Below, one piece after another: positions 47,258 through 60,800 of a stretch of DNA of 64,000 nt (position 1 is the stretch's first letter; each line of letters starts with the position of its first letter). The notes beneath the pieces were generated by a model. The model made no database searches. It was not told the DNA's origin and saw only the letters and a program-made list of their open reading frames with translations. The DNA lies in assembly GCF_002954265.1 (NCBI RefSeq), contig NZ_PPSL01000007.1, positions 1 through 64,000 on the forward strand, read 5' to 3'. Origin of the DNA: Flavipsychrobacter stenotrophus (GTDB taxonomy: Bacteria; Bacteroidota; Bacteroidia; Chitinophagales; Chitinophagaceae). Position numbers and translations under genes: made by a program.

Positions 47258-48548
47258 AGTGAAAACCGCCATAGTCTGGTTCAAAACGAACCTGAGAGTA
47301 CATGACAACGAGCCACTGCTAAGAGCCATTGAGCAAAACGACCTGGTAATACCGGTATATTGTTTTGATGACAACCACTATAGAACAACCGAAAAGGGCT
47401 TTAAGAAAACAGGTTCCTTCAGAGCACAATTTATCTTGCAGGCATTGTTAGATCTGGACAGCAGCTTACGTCAACTAGGCTCAGGACTTTTGATTGTAAA
47501 GGGTAACACAGGTGATGTATTAGCGCAAATAGCACTGGAATACAAAGCTCGTAAAATATATGCCCAACAGGAAGTTGCTCATGAAGAACTACAAACTCAG
47601 GATGAAGTTACAACTAAGCTACAAGCTATTCATTGCTCACTGGAGACTTTTAATACAACCGCACTTTACCATCCCCACGACTTGCCATTTACAATAGCAA
47701 ACGTACCTGATATTTTCACCCCGTTCAGACATAAGGTAGAATCTTCCACCAAAATAAGAGCTCCCTTTCCTTCACCAAAAGCTATCAGATCACTAGAACT
47801 ACCTGCACTGCAACTCCCGAGCTTATCCGACCTTGGATTGGGTCCTGCAATTTTAGATAGCCGTGCTGCGTTTAATTACCCCGGAGGAGAAAGCAGCGCA
47901 ATGATGAGGGTTAAATACTACTTTGAAGAAAGCGGACTGGTCTCATCATATAAAGCAACTCGCAATGGACTGGTAGGCGCAGACTACTCCACTAAGTTCT
48001 CACCCTGGCTGGCCATTGGCTGCTTGTCGCCCCGGTATGTATATCAGAAGTTGAAGGCATATGAAGCAAACTATGGGGCCAATGACTCCACCTATTGGGT
48101 AGTATTTGAATTATTATGGAGAGACTATTTCCGATTAATAATGAGCAAATATGGTGTACAATTATTCCTGAAGAACGGCATTGACAGCAACCACCCGAAA
48201 GCTAAACAGCACAATACAGAAGTATTCGCAAAATGGATCAACGGCGAAACGGGAGTAGACTTTGTAGATGCCAACATGCGTGAACTAAAACTTACAGGCT
48301 TCATGAGCAACAGAGGACGGCAGAATGTAGCCAGCTACCTATGTAACGACCTTAAACTAGACTGGACATATGGTGCAGCATATTTTGAAGTACAACTGAT
48401 AGATTATGACGTGTGCAGCAACTGGGGCAACTGGGCATATATAGCCGGTGTAGGCAACGACCCACGCAAAGACAGGTACTTCAACATTCAAAAGCAAGCC
48501 GACCAATATGACACTGACCACAGTTATAGAAACCTGTGGCTTAAGTAA
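47247..48548 (+). CDS. DASH-family cryptochrome/photolyase
   Basis: A 433-residue flavoprotein. The N-terminal alpha/beta domain (TAIVWFKTNLRVHDNEPLL) binds an antenna cofactor, and the C-terminal helical domain binds FAD. The segments WLAIGCLSPRYVYQ, YDVCSNWGNWAYIAGVGND and DPRKDRYFNIQKQ are typical of the Cry-DASH group. These proteins repair cyclobutane dimers in single-stranded DNA. Translational coupling with the FeS photolyase (11-base overlap) suggests a common UV/light-damage response. No local light-responsive regulator is visible. Confidence 0.92.
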   Translation: MRYKVKTAIVWFKTNLRVHDNEPLLRAIEQNDLVIPVYCFDDNHYRTTEKGFKKTGSFRAQFILQALLDLDSSLRQLGSGLLIVKGNTGDVLAQIALEYKARKIYAQQEVAHEELQTQDEVTTKLQAIHCSLETFNTTALYHPHDLPFTIANVPDIFTPFRHKVESSTKIRAPFPSPKAIRSLELPALQLPSLSDLGLGPAILDSRAAFNYPGGESSAMMRVKYYFEESGLVSSYKATRNGLVGADYSTKFSPWLAIGCLSPRYVYQKLKAYEANYGANDSTYWVVFELLWRDYFRLIMSKYGVQLFLKNGIDSNHPKAKQHNTEVFAKWINGETGVDFVDANMRELKLTGFMSNRGRQNVASYLCNDLKLDWTYGAAYFEVQLIDYDVCSNWGNWAYIAGVGNDPRKDRYFNIQKQADQYDTDHSYRNLWLK

Positions 48549-48616
48549 TACTTGGATGTATTAGTGCCGCAGCTGACCAGCCCGACACGCGCATATTTTT
48601 TGCTCTTTGAGAAACT

Positions 48617-51604
48617 TTATTCCTTCAACAATTTCACATGCCCGATCCTTACTCCATTGTGATAATAGTTGATAATGTAAACCCCTGATGAGAGTTCACT
48701 AATACTTAGCGTGCTTTTATTTTGGTCTATACTTACTGTACGAAGAACCTTGCCTGATAAATCAGTCAACTCTACCATTGACGTGCCATTTAGCGGTCCG
48801 TCTATGGCTACTGTTACCATATCATTAGCAGGATTAGGATAAACACTCAACGTCTGGATGCGATTCACATTTTCAACAGCCAGATTAAATATGCCATACT
48901 CAGCCGACAACCTGCTGCAACCATTGGTGTCTGTCACAAGTACCTTATATCCGGCATTGGTAAATGCATGTACACTGCTGCTGGTTGCCCCTACAATTGT
49001 AACGGTATTAGCATACCACTGGTATGAGGCAAAATAATTGCCTGTACGTAGTGTAGATCCATCGAATGTAATAACAGGCGCTGGAGCAGGATATACATGA
49101 ACATATACTGCAGCGGACGAAGATGCACAAATGCCTGGCAAGTTAACAAAACACGTATAGTAACCGGTAGATGTAGCGATATAAGAGGCTGAAACGGCAC
49201 CGGGGATATTCACACCACCCCTCTTCCACTGATATACAGCGCCGGGTACATTGGCTACGGACAGTGCTACATTTATGCCTTCACAGAAAGTCGTAGGTCC
49301 GGCGGGAGCAATGACCGGAGGAGGCACAGAAGTAACCGAAACTGTATTGGAATTAGTTACACATCCCTGTGGACTGGATATAACTGCATGATAGTATGCG
49401 GTAATACTTGTGCTGAATGTAGCGTTCGTAGCTCCGCTGATTACAGCTCCACCACCAGCTACCGGAGATGTATACCATTGGTAAGTGTACCCTGCACCGG
49501 TTGCCGCTGATAAAGTAACACTACCTCCTTCACAAAAGGTAAGCGCGCCACTTGCAGCAATAGTTGCTAATGGCGCCGGATCAACGGTATCTGTATGAGG
49601 GGTGCCTGTAGTATCTGAACAGCCTGCTGCATTAAAAACTATGAGCCTGAAATTACCTGAATTGTGTACTGTATAGGAAGCGTTGGTGGCGCCAGGTATA
49701 GAAGAACCACTTGACCTCCATTGATAAGTATACCCAAGTACAACAGGTCCATTAAGCACCACACTATCATAAGAGCAGAATCTGGTCATTGACGATGATG
49801 GTGTGATCGTTGCCGTTGGCTTAGGCCTGATGGTCACGACCACAATTCCGGCACCTGTGGTTACCGCACTGCAGCCTGTTGTGGTATTCAATATTCTTAC
49901 CGAATAGCTGCCGGTTGCATTGGCAGTATATGATGAATTTGTGGCACCCGCAATTGCAGGAACGCCAAGATACCATTGGTACGCATAACCCGCACCCGGT
50001 GTTGCATTCAATACAACAGAATTGGGAAAACAAACACTTGTCCCACCTACCGATGTAATTGTAGTGACGGGAAGTGGGTTCACAACTACAGATGTACCGG
50101 TTGTAGCGGCAGCACTGCAACCAAAGCTGTTGGTAATGGTTACATTGTAGGTACCTGCCATTAACGCCGTATAATTAATATTGGTTGCGCCTGGTATTGG
50201 ACCTGCGGTATTGCTCCATTGGTAAGTGTCGCCGGCACCACCACTGGCCATAAATATTACGCTGTCCCCTGCGCAGAAGGTTGTGGTACCACCTGTAACA
50301 GATATAGCTGCTAAAGGCAGGGCATGAACGACCACTGTCTGTAGGGCAGAAGTAGCAGCGCAGGCACCGGAGCCTGTGATCACAACCGTATAGTCACCTG
50401 TAGTACTTGCACCATAGTTTGAATTCGTAGCGCCGCTTATTGCCACCCCGGTATTGTACCACTGATAAGTATACCCTACACCTGTAGTTGTACTGAGCGT
50501 TACATTAGCACCCGCACAAATAGATAGAGAACCTGATGTGGTAACTGCTGGTGATGGATAAGGATAGACAGTGACTGTTGCGCCTGCTGAAGTAGCACTA
50601 CAGCCTGCCGCCGATGTAGTAACAACCGAATACGTTGTAGTTGTGGTAGGGAACGCAAGATAAGTATCATTGGTTGCACCTGCTATTGGCGATGCTCCAT
50701 AATACCATTGGTAAGTGTTACCTGCACTTACAGTGGCACTCAGTGTTACACTGCTGCCATTGCAGATAGAAGATGAAACCGGAATTATCGATGACGTTGG
50801 CAACGGATTTACTGTTACCGTAGTTGTGGCCGTACCCACGCAGCCGGTAACATCTGTTCCTGTCACTGTATAGATAGTGGAAGCAGATGGAAGAGCAGTA
50901 ACAACATCGCCCGTAGTCGCAGACAATCCGATTGATGGCCCCCATGTATATGTACCAGCCACGCCTGCCCCACCACCTGTAAGGACTACACCTGTTGTTG
51001 AACCCGTACAGATAAAAGAAGTAGCTGGTGTGGCTGTAATTGTTGTTAATGGGCATACTACCCTGCAATAATAGTCGTTAGATTGTCCCCACCAGGCAGA
51101 ACACGGAGCCGAAACACTGCCGCCCACATAGTGCGGTTCACCCAAATATACCCGCATTGGCAAATTGACACCAACAGTAACCCCTGTTACAGGAACCGTA
51201 AAATTGTAAGAACCAGATCCTGTAGATGATGCAAGATAGGTAGTAGTGCCTGCCAGTTCAGACAACTCAAATGTTCCATTATTATTCCAGTCAACATACA
51301 CAGCGATATACGCAGGATACCCTGTAACCCTTGAAAAAGGAATAGTGACAGTGGCACCAGCCGGAGCCACAATTCCTTGTGTTGAAAAATAATTAAAGTA
51401 AGACCCTACACAACTACTGCCGGTGTAGCTGATAGTAGATGTTACTCCCACACCGGAAGCAGAAACAGAATAAAAGAACTGCGAAGTACACCCAGCCGTG
51501 TATGAAGGCGCAGTGCCTGTACTACATTGCCCATATGCATTTTGCATATTAAAAAGGAAAGCACAGATAGCTAGCGTATTAAAGAGCGTACTGAGTATTT
51601 TCAT
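48617..51604 (-). CDS. T9SS-exported protein with GEVED and Ig-like repeats
   Basis: A 995-residue surface protein. ATG 51604 was chosen because it gives the signal peptide ILSTLFNTLAICAFLFNMQN; the longer frame from 51649 would bury it. Residues ~60-190 form a GEVED-like domain (VAPAGATVTIPFSRVTG, YIAVYVDWNNNGTFELSE). About nine Ig-like units follow, each with motifs like CAGANVTLSTTTGVGYTYQW. The last ~75 residues are a T9SS type A sorting domain (LSVYPNPANDMVTVA, then LSSGVYIINYYHNG). It is read convergently with Cry-DASH. No enzyme or ligand-binding motif beyond the Ig-like units is seen. Confidence 0.88.
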   Translation of the reverse strand: MKILSTLFNTLAICAFLFNMQNAYGQCSTGTAPSYTAGCTSQFFYSVSASGVGVTSTISYTGSSCVGSYFNYFSTQGIVAPAGATVTIPFSRVTGYPAYIAVYVDWNNNGTFELSELAGTTTYLASSTGSGSYNFTVPVTGVTVGVNLPMRVYLGEPHYVGGSVSAPCSAWWGQSNDYYCRVVCPLTTITATPATSFICTGSTTGVVLTGGGAGVAGTYTWGPSIGLSATTGDVVTALPSASTIYTVTGTDVTGCVGTATTTVTVNPLPTSSIIPVSSSICNGSSVTLSATVSAGNTYQWYYGASPIAGATNDTYLAFPTTTTTYSVVTTSAAGCSATSAGATVTVYPYPSPAVTTSGSLSICAGANVTLSTTTGVGYTYQWYNTGVAISGATNSNYGASTTGDYTVVITGSGACAATSALQTVVVHALPLAAISVTGGTTTFCAGDSVIFMASGGAGDTYQWSNTAGPIPGATNINYTALMAGTYNVTITNSFGCSAAATTGTSVVVNPLPVTTITSVGGTSVCFPNSVVLNATPGAGYAYQWYLGVPAIAGATNSSYTANATGSYSVRILNTTTGCSAVTTGAGIVVVTIRPKPTATITPSSSMTRFCSYDSVVLNGPVVLGYTYQWRSSGSSIPGATNASYTVHNSGNFRLIVFNAAGCSDTTGTPHTDTVDPAPLATIAASGALTFCEGGSVTLSAATGAGYTYQWYTSPVAGGGAVISGATNATFSTSITAYYHAVISSPQGCVTNSNTVSVTSVPPPVIAPAGPTTFCEGINVALSVANVPGAVYQWKRGGVNIPGAVSASYIATSTGYYTCFVNLPGICASSSAAVYVHVYPAPAPVITFDGSTLRTGNYFASYQWYANTVTIVGATSSSVHAFTNAGYKVLVTDTNGCSRLSAEYGIFNLAVENVNRIQTLSVYPNPANDMVTVAIDGPLNGTSMVELTDLSGKVLRTVSIDQNKSTLSISELSSGVYIINYYHNGVRIGHVKLLKE

Positions 51605-51768
51605 GTTCTGTTTTTTATGTCGTGCCAAAAAATCCTGACAGAACAACAAAACTAAAACCCCAATATAACCTCAGCCCGAAGTGAAGGTTAAGGATTTATT
51701 GTTTAATTGTTACATGTTTTAATTTGCAATTAATAGATCACTGTAACGATCATGCAGAAGTAAAAAAT

Positions 51769-51800
51769 AAAGAGGCCGTCACCTGCAGGGACGATCTCTT
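51769..51800 (-). terminator. Terminator of the giant FG-GAP protein gene
   Basis: An imperfect 12-bp stem (AAGAGGCCGTCA pairing with GGACGATCTCTT at all but about two positions) with an 8-base loop, followed on the minus strand by a T-rich run. It lies 26 bases after the stop at 51826. Confidence 0.55.
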
Positions 51801-51825
51801 ATCAACTCCTAAATCTAAACACAAC

Positions 51826-54800
51826 TTATTCTTTGACTAACCTCTGCGAAACTTTCTGCTCGCCCTGTGTAAGCTCTACCATGTATATACCGGCTGCAAA
51901 CTTGCTTAATGGAACGGAAACAGTACCATTCTGCTGTTCACCCAACTCCTCATTGTAAATATTTACACCACTGATATCCATAACACGCACTGATACCTTT
52001 TCCTTTTTACCGGATGTATAACTGATCTTCACATCATCGATTGTTGGGTTAGGTGTCATACTTACAACAAGAGCTTTAACAGTTGCAGAAACATTGGACT
52101 TCAATGTAAGCTCAAAGCGATCTCCCTGAGTAGTTTTATCCTTGCTAATTGTAAATGCATATTCCGTACCCTGGTTAAGATCAACATACTTTTCAAGCAG
52201 CTTGTCATGAAGTACTAATTTACCACCTTCAGGAACAACCACATTGTCAGCACGGATGATAAAGTTCTGCTGGTAACCGCTGGTTACACCCAATGGTATT
52301 ACCTTCTCCACTGCAAATGGACGACTATCTACTGCTAGCTTACGATTGTCGGAAGACTGACTATAGAAATTGAAATCCGACACACCCATAGGCTTCACCG
52401 CATCCAGCATCATATCTTCTTTATCAGTTGCATGGTCGTTGAAATCGAATTTCAACATATCCCACATATGGTAGTTCACATCATAAACATTGATGCTGGT
52501 ATATTGAACCGGGGCCTTGTACAGGTAGTTTGAAGTATTTGGTGATTTATCGGCCTCTATAAAGTCAATGTGGGCGTTATCATGATCGGCACGTACCTGT
52601 ATACAGGTATTGGCTTGCACGTAATAATGCACCGGACTACTACCAAGGTTAATGGCAACAAACTGACCACCGGCACTTAGATTAGGATCAAAAACATAGA
52701 ATGCGCCACCTATCACTTGTCCGGCTGCCCTTGCATTCCAGATTACGTAACCCATATCCACTGACGAAGGGTATGGATTTCCCACCATATTAAAATCCTG
52801 TATCGTATCTATCAATCCCTGCGCTAACGGTATGGATACATCCCCTTGGTTTACCGGACCAAGCATCTTAAAGGTTGTTGGTGATGGTGTATATCCTCCG
52901 GTCGCTCCAAGGTAACCCAATCCTTCTCCCTTGGCTCCTCTGAAAAAGAGGCGTATACCTTGACCCGGATGCACCTTGTTAGAATCAACAGCACTAATAT
53001 TTATCTTAGTAAACGGCTTCCAACCGGGATCATAACCCAGCGACGAATTCTCTGTATATGGATCCAACCTGAATGCAGATGGAGCATTGGTAGTTGTTGA
53101 TGTAAAACCGTTTGCAGCCCCGCCAGAACCTGTTATATCTATATAAGGCTTTAACTGGCTCAGCGATAACTTATCGCTAAACGGATGAGCGAAGAAACGA
53201 TACCTGCGCAACCCACCCATTACATACTGATCCACCTTTACTTTACCTGATATACCGGCACCAACATTGGTAATGGCATCGATACGGGCAGTAACATTGG
53301 TGTCAAATGATGCAAGCTCCAGGCTATCACTGGTTGATAAAATACCGGATGTAATGTAAAGCGTATTGGCAATGATCACATGCGCGCCACTATCTACCGC
53401 TGCACCCGATGCATTATCCAGTTCAAGGTTACTTATTGTTCCGTTACCTTTTATTGCCTGCAGACTTGTGCTATTCAATATCACTTTACCATCGCCCGAA
53501 ACAAAACCATCGTTCTGCAACGTACCCTTAGTATTCAGAACAGATCCCGCATCCATCACTATAGTTGCACCACGTCCTAGTTTAAGCCCGGAAGTTGTAA
53601 AAGGTGTAATGCTGCTTATTACAGGAACGTATGATCCTGAATCAACAATTACATCATCTCCCAGATCCGGAACTGTATTACATGCCCAGTTTGCCGCATA
53701 ATTCCAATCAGTGAGATGACCTGCCGAGCCACCTATCCATTGCATAGGGGTCGGCGCTATATAAACTACTGTATCAATATAGGTAGTACATACTGGATTA
53801 GACACACTTAAAATGGTATAATTATGAGGTATTGAAATTACCCCTGAATTGATGGAGAACGCGCCGCCTACAGAAATTGTGGAATTGACAACTGCGCTAC
53901 TATCCACCATGTATGAAATTGTATTAGACGGCACACCTGTTATATAAACTGTACCAGCATGACCGACACAAGGCACATCAACTGCCGTGACTGTAGCTGT
54001 AGGGTAAGCCAGGATGGTTGTTGTAACCGGATATGGTGCACTCGCACACACACCGTTACTCACGATCACAGACCCGTTAAAAGTACCCACGGCACCCGAG
54101 GCAGGCATAATAAGAGGTATAGAACTACCAATAAGCGCGGAGCCTGTTACATCAGTAAATCCAACACTATTGGCAGTACCATCCCAGTTCAGGTCGTAAC
54201 TTGTTGGCCCGGCTGTTGTTGAGCTGAATGACACAGAAGCTAATGTAGTAGGCTGACAAACTGTTGGCATTGCAGCACTCAATGCTATAGTTGGATTAGC
54301 ATTTACTGTATCCGCACCAGCCATACCATAATCACATGCACCGATACCCGACGCAATAATTGTATAAACACCTGCGGCTGATTGCAAACCAAAATCCAAC
54401 GGCGCTAGTGAACCGGGAAGAGCAGCGCCCACAGGTGACACACCATTGTACAATTGATATTGAGTACCTGTATCTGAGTTATTAAGCCCAATTGTAACTC
54501 CTGCAGAAGCACAGGCATTGCCACCAGTTATATTATAGACAACAGGGTGAGGATTAACGGCGACCATTGATGTAACCGATGGAAGGCTTATACATCCCGG
54601 CCGGTTATAAGTTACCGTAAGGCTATATACACCAGACTGTCCTGCACTCGTTGGCGTAATCGTCCTGCTGCTTACACTTGCAGCTATAGCCGTTGAAGTA
54701 TACCCGCCAGGGCCAGACCATGCATAAGAAACAAATGATGTACCTGCAGGGCCGGAAGGTGTACCCGTTTCCGATAACACAAAACTCTCAGTACCACCCA

Positions 54801-57800
54801 AACAGATATTTGTATCTGAAGCAGCGACTGTGCCCGCATCAGGCAAAGGCAACACAGTTACACTTGCTGTACCTACTACACAACCACCTACTGAAGCTGT
54901 ATACGTTGTTGTAACGGTCGGTGTAGCCATTACTCCTCCGGCAGTTGTAGTCAAACCGGCTGACGGAGACCATGTGTAAGCAGATTGCGCGGCAGTTCCT
55001 GTGATCGCAACATTGTCAACAAAATACAACCAAGAGGCAGCTGCGCCAAACTTATAGAAGCCAAACCTTACTTTAACATTGGCATTACCAACATATGGTG
55101 TAAGGCTGATAGTATTGGAAATCCCGTTCATGGCATAGGTGCCACTGCCCGGCCAGCTATTAGGCGCTCTCCATAAGCTAACCCACGTACTACCGCCATC
55201 GATAGATATAGCCACGTTACCTGAATCATTGGTAGTTGCCCCGAGATCGTAAAAATAATTGTAGCTGATCGAGGCAGTTGCATAATCAGCAAGAGAAAAC
55301 GAAGGAGATACCAATTGAGACGCCGTAGTTGCTCCGCTTCTGTTATCAAGAACATAGGCTTTGCCCGATCCAGATATAGTGGTAGAAGACCAGGTAAAAG
55401 GTAATGTGACGGGAGACCAAGCTGTAGTTCCGCTCGTAGTCCACCCTTCAGTGGCTATATTTCCTTCAAATGCTTGTGTCGGCATCGGATAGAGATTTGC
55501 CGAGGCTGTTAGTAACTGGCCTGGCGCTGCGCAAATCGATGTTGTAGTTGGCGTCACCGATAGTGCATTAACACCGGGGTAATTTATTGTGGCAGTTGCA
55601 TTGCTGGTACAAGTAAATGTATTCGTACCTGTAACTGTATACACCACTGAAGCAGAAGATAAAGAGTTAACCGTAACGTTTGCTCCGGTTGACGCTGACA
55701 GGCCAGTGGAGGGAGACCATGAATAAGTGCCTCCAATGCCTGCACCGCTGGCACTTAATACTGTACTGCTTGCACCTGTGCAGAATGCGCTACTTGATGG
55801 AGTCACAGTCATTGTTGGAACCGGACTAATGTTGATGACCGATGTTGATGTAACGCTGGTATCGCTGGTATTGGTGCACGTCACAACCGATCTGTAGTAC
55901 GTATTTGCCGTAACAGATGGAGTAGTATATATATTACTTGTTGCACCGCTTATATTAGACCACGTTGCATTGTCAGGTGAAGATTGCCATCTGTAGGTGA
56001 TACCCCCTGCTGTAGGTGATGGCGCTGTTAGAATATTAGAACCTGTCCCACAGTATGTTGCAGAAGCAGGGGTCACAGTGCCCGCTGACGGTACTCCCGC
56101 ACATGGCGGCGGAACAGTAACCGTAAGTAATCCTGCACCGGATGTCGAAGTTGCACCGGCTGCGTTTGTAACTATACAACGATAACCATACCCATTCCAG
56201 GCCAGTGGAACGTTAGCCAGCGTAAGCGTATTAGTAGTAGCTGTTGATGTAGTGCTGTACCCGCTATAAGTACCGGTAGCATCCAGCGTAGCGGAATTTA
56301 TATTTGTCCACGTACCACCACCGCCAATACCGGAAGTATTTCTCTGCCATTGATAAGAGGCCGCACCCCCTGCACCTACGGAAAATGAAGTGCCGGCAAA
56401 CTCTATAATAGAAACATTATTTGGATAAGGGTTAATGACCGGAGCAGCAGTACCAGGAACAAGTATGCCACTTAGCGTAAAATCATCTACCCTGAATGTG
56501 CCGGAACCTGAAGCCCCGTTTACACCGAGTACAACGGTAACTGTACCGGTTAGGTTAGATAGAGCAGGAGAAAGTGATAGTGTACCGGTTCCTGTACCGC
56601 TGGTTGGCGCGGTACCCGACCCTACCGATGTACCGTTAATGGTCAATGTATAATTTGGCGCACCTGTAGCGCTTCTTTGCCTCCAGAAACTATATGATGT
56701 AAGAGAAAGAGAATAACCGGGCTGAATGGTCATTGTCATGGTAAAAGTTGGGGTGCCGGCGGAACTACTAAAAGCGAGTGCCTGTCCTGAACCACCTGCA
56801 AATTGTGTTACAGCGGCTGAACCGGTCCAATTTCCACCAGACAGGCCTGGCGCAAGAACCGCGCCACCGGTATAATTTGGAGAGCTTAGCGTACCGGCAT
56901 CAAAACTGTTGTAGTAAAGCTGGCCTGAGGTTGTAACTGCCGTAGATACAGTCAGCGCTTGAGTTGCAGTATTAGTGCCACAGGCATTGGTTACATTATA
57001 AACAATATTTGTAGTGCCGGCTGAAAACCCGCTTACTCCTCCTCCGCTCACATTCACGTTGGCTACGGCAGGACTACTGCTCGTCCATGTACCACCGGTT
57101 GCAGGTACATATGAAAGAGTTATTGTGCTCCCTGCTGTTAAAGTAGAAGTACCTGTGATCGTTGGTATGACATCAACAACAACCGATACCGTAGTAGCAG
57201 TAACAGTGCCACAACCATTTATTGCCGATACGGTATAGATACCTGCTGATAGTGAATTGGTCACTCTCGATGCCGGATTACCGCTGGCTGTATAAGTATT
57301 CGGGCCTCTCCAGGTGTATGAAGTGGCGTCTGTTGCCGTTGCTGTAAGCGTTAGTGTTGCACCACTGCACAATGGTGTAGATGTAGCTGTCGCGGATACC
57401 GCTGTTGGTGGTGTGTTAACAACTATTGAACTTGTGGTGGCACTTGTAGTACCACATGCATTAGTCACCGCAAGTGTGTAAACTCCGGCAGATAAAGTAT
57501 TAACTGCAAAGCCCGCAGGATTTCTTACCGTTTGGCTGTAGCTATTAGGTCCCGTCCACTGATAGGACGTTGCGCCTGCCGGGCTACCCGTTAATGTAAG
57601 TGTCTGTCCACTGCAAAGTGTCGTTGCATTAGACGTTGCAACAACGCCTGTTGGAACCGTAATGACTGACACAGACGCAGTTGTGGCTGTAGTAGTACCG
57701 CAACTATTCATAGCACTTAAAGTATATATCCCGCCAGACGAAGCTGTGGCTACAATTGCCACCGGATCTTCGTCGGTTGATGTATAACTATCCGGTCCGC

Positions 57801-60800
57801 TCCAGGAGTACGAAGTTGCAGTAGTTGCACTACCACTAAGTGTGAATGTACTGCCCAGACAAACGGTTGTTGGCAAAACCGAAGCAGATACGCCTGTTGG
57901 TATTCCATTTACAGTAACCGATGCAGTTGTCGCAGTTACAGTACCGCAACCATTTATAGCAGTAAGCGTATACACACCTGAAGCAGCATCTGTGGCGGTG
58001 GTAAATGAGGTATTAGCATCAGTAGATGAATAACCTGCAGGACCGCTCCATGAGTATGAAGTAGCATTAGAAGCACTTCCGGTAAGTGTAAGTGTTTGAC
58101 CCGTACACAGAGAAAGCGGCATAGCGTCTGCTGTTACCGCAAAAGGTAATGAGTTAACAACCACTGAAGAAGTAGTTGCTATCGTAGACCCGCAAGTATT
58201 AGTTGCAGTTAATGTATATACCCCGGCCGACATTGTTGTAGTTGTAAAGGCCGCAGGATTCAGATCTGTCGATGTACCACCGTCAGCGTAGCTCCAGTTG
58301 TAAGATACAGCGTCGGTTGCAGATCCGGTCAAAGTCAGCAGATTACCGCTGCAAAGCGTCCCCGGGTTGGCCGATGCTGTTACTGCCGAAGGCACTGTAT
58401 TAATTGTTAGCGCTGAAGACGAAGCAGATGTACTTCCGCAGCTATTAGTTGCTGTAAGCGTATAAATACCTGCAGACAATGTAGTGGTAGTTATTGCAGC
58501 TGGGTTAAGATCAGTTGATGTACCACCGTCAGGGAAATTCCATGTATAGGTTGTTGCACCGGTAGCCCCACCTGTCAATGTCAGTGACTGCCCTTGGCAA
58601 ACAGTAGAGGAAGACAATGTGGCACTTACAGATGTAGGTACCGTAAGTACATTAAATGAAGCTGTGGCAGTACTGGTACCACAAGCATTTGTTGCAGCAA
58701 GCGTATACACACCAGCTGAAGCTGTACCAACTGTGAATGATGCAGGATTCAGATCGTTAGACAAATAACCATCAGGGCCGTCCCACTGAAAAGTAAGACC
58801 ATTTGTTGCGCTACCCGTAAGTGTTAATGTACCACCGTCACAAACCGCTGCGGACGACAGATTTGCAGTAACCGCAGTTGGCGCAACAGTACAACCCATA
58901 TCAATAGTAATTGTAGCACTTTCTCCGGTAACTATCGCAAAACAACCAGCCAGTGCCCTTGCACTATCAATAGTATAAGTAGTAGTTGACACGGGTGTTA
59001 CTGTGAACGAATATGCGCCACTCGCGTCGATTGTCACGGAAGAGTAACTTCCTCCCGTCCACGAATAATAGACAATATCACCATCATTGCCATTTATGGT
59101 CAATGATGTGCTGCTTCCTGAGGGTATAACGGCGGTTCCTGTTATGGATGGTGTAGGGGTAACATTGATTATTACGTTTGATGTTGTTGCAGTTACCGTT
59201 CCGCAACTATTCGATGCAGTGAGTGTGTAAATACCTGTCGACGCTGTACCTACTGTAATTGCCGCAGGATTAAGATCAGTTGAAGTAAAACCATCGGGGC
59301 CATTCCAAACATATACTGAAGGACCAGTAATGCTACCGGTTAAAGTAAGGTTACTACCGGTACACAGTGTTGTTACCGATGCATTGGCCATTACTATTGG
59401 TGCCGCAGGTGATATAGTTACAACTGTATAAGCATAGCTTGTATCACCACCAAAAGTTGTGTAGTAAATTACGGTATCAGTACCGGCTGAAAGACCGGTC
59501 AATACCCCACCAGATGCAGTGATCGTTGCATTGGTAGCATTTGACACTGTCCACGTCCCACCGGTAACTGTATTACTGAATGTAGTTGAAGTACCTGCGC
59601 ACACAGTAGTTGAACCTGTTGTCTGCCCTATCGGCGGAACAGGATAATTCTTGAGGATTGTAATTGTATTAGCTGTTGCCGCGGAAGTGCCCCTATTGCC
59701 GGTTACAACGTCAGGATAACCATCAGCATCCAGGTCACCAATAGTAACTGTTACGGGCCTGCTACCTGTTCCAAAATTAAGGACTGGTGCAAATGCTAAT
59801 GTAACCGCACTGCCTGTAGCCAGGTTACGGAACATGGACACCGTGTTATCTGTATTATTAGATACAACCACATCTAACTTCCCATCTCCGTTAAGATCTG
59901 CAACTGCGATACCTGTAGGCGCATTGCCTGTAGCAATATCGGTGTGCGCTGCAAATGAACCGGATGTTAATGTTCCCAATGTACTTGTGTTGATCAGGAC
60001 ACTGAAAGTAGCATCGTTGAAATTAGTTACCACCAGATCATTTTTACCGTCATTGTCAATATCGCCTGCAGCAATATCGATTGGGCCCGACCCTACACTT
60101 AGAGACACTGATGTAACAAACGAAATATTACCATAGGTTGATGTATTGCGCGCAATGGTGACTGTGCTTCCTGAGTATGTTGCAGGCGATGCACCATTGC
60201 TACCCGAATTAGGTACGGCAACATCGGGCTTACCATCACCATCAAGATCAGCTATGCAAACACTCGATGGTGCAGCACCCGCTGGTATAGTTACAACCGG
60301 ACCAAACGCCGCGGCTCCCGGAGTGGAAATATTAGGCAAAACATAGATGGCTCCAAGACCGCCCGACACAGCAATATCCGGCTTTCCGTCACTATCAAAA
60401 TCATTGATCGCCGCAACTGAAGAGAACGGTCCGGCCGTAACATCGGTATGCGCTGCAAAAGTTGGCGTGCCTGTACCTGATGTTGTGTTAAGATATACGA
60501 TCATGGTCGAACCGCCTACAGCATCTAAAAGAGGAACAATTATATCCAGCTTACCGTCACCGTCAATGTCCGCAAGCTTTATGTTGTTCGGACTCTTGGT
60601 TCCGATTCCGTCAGTAAGTGTACTTGTAAGCGAATAAGAAGCTCCTGAGATCACACCGGCACCGGTCATTACATTTTCAAATATAGAAATGGATGGAGTA
60701 CCACTACCGGATACTGTAGCAGAATTGTTGACAACCAGGTCAGGCTTACCATCATTATTCAGGTCGCCGATTGCCCCGGAAAAAGGTGTCGCACCCGCAG

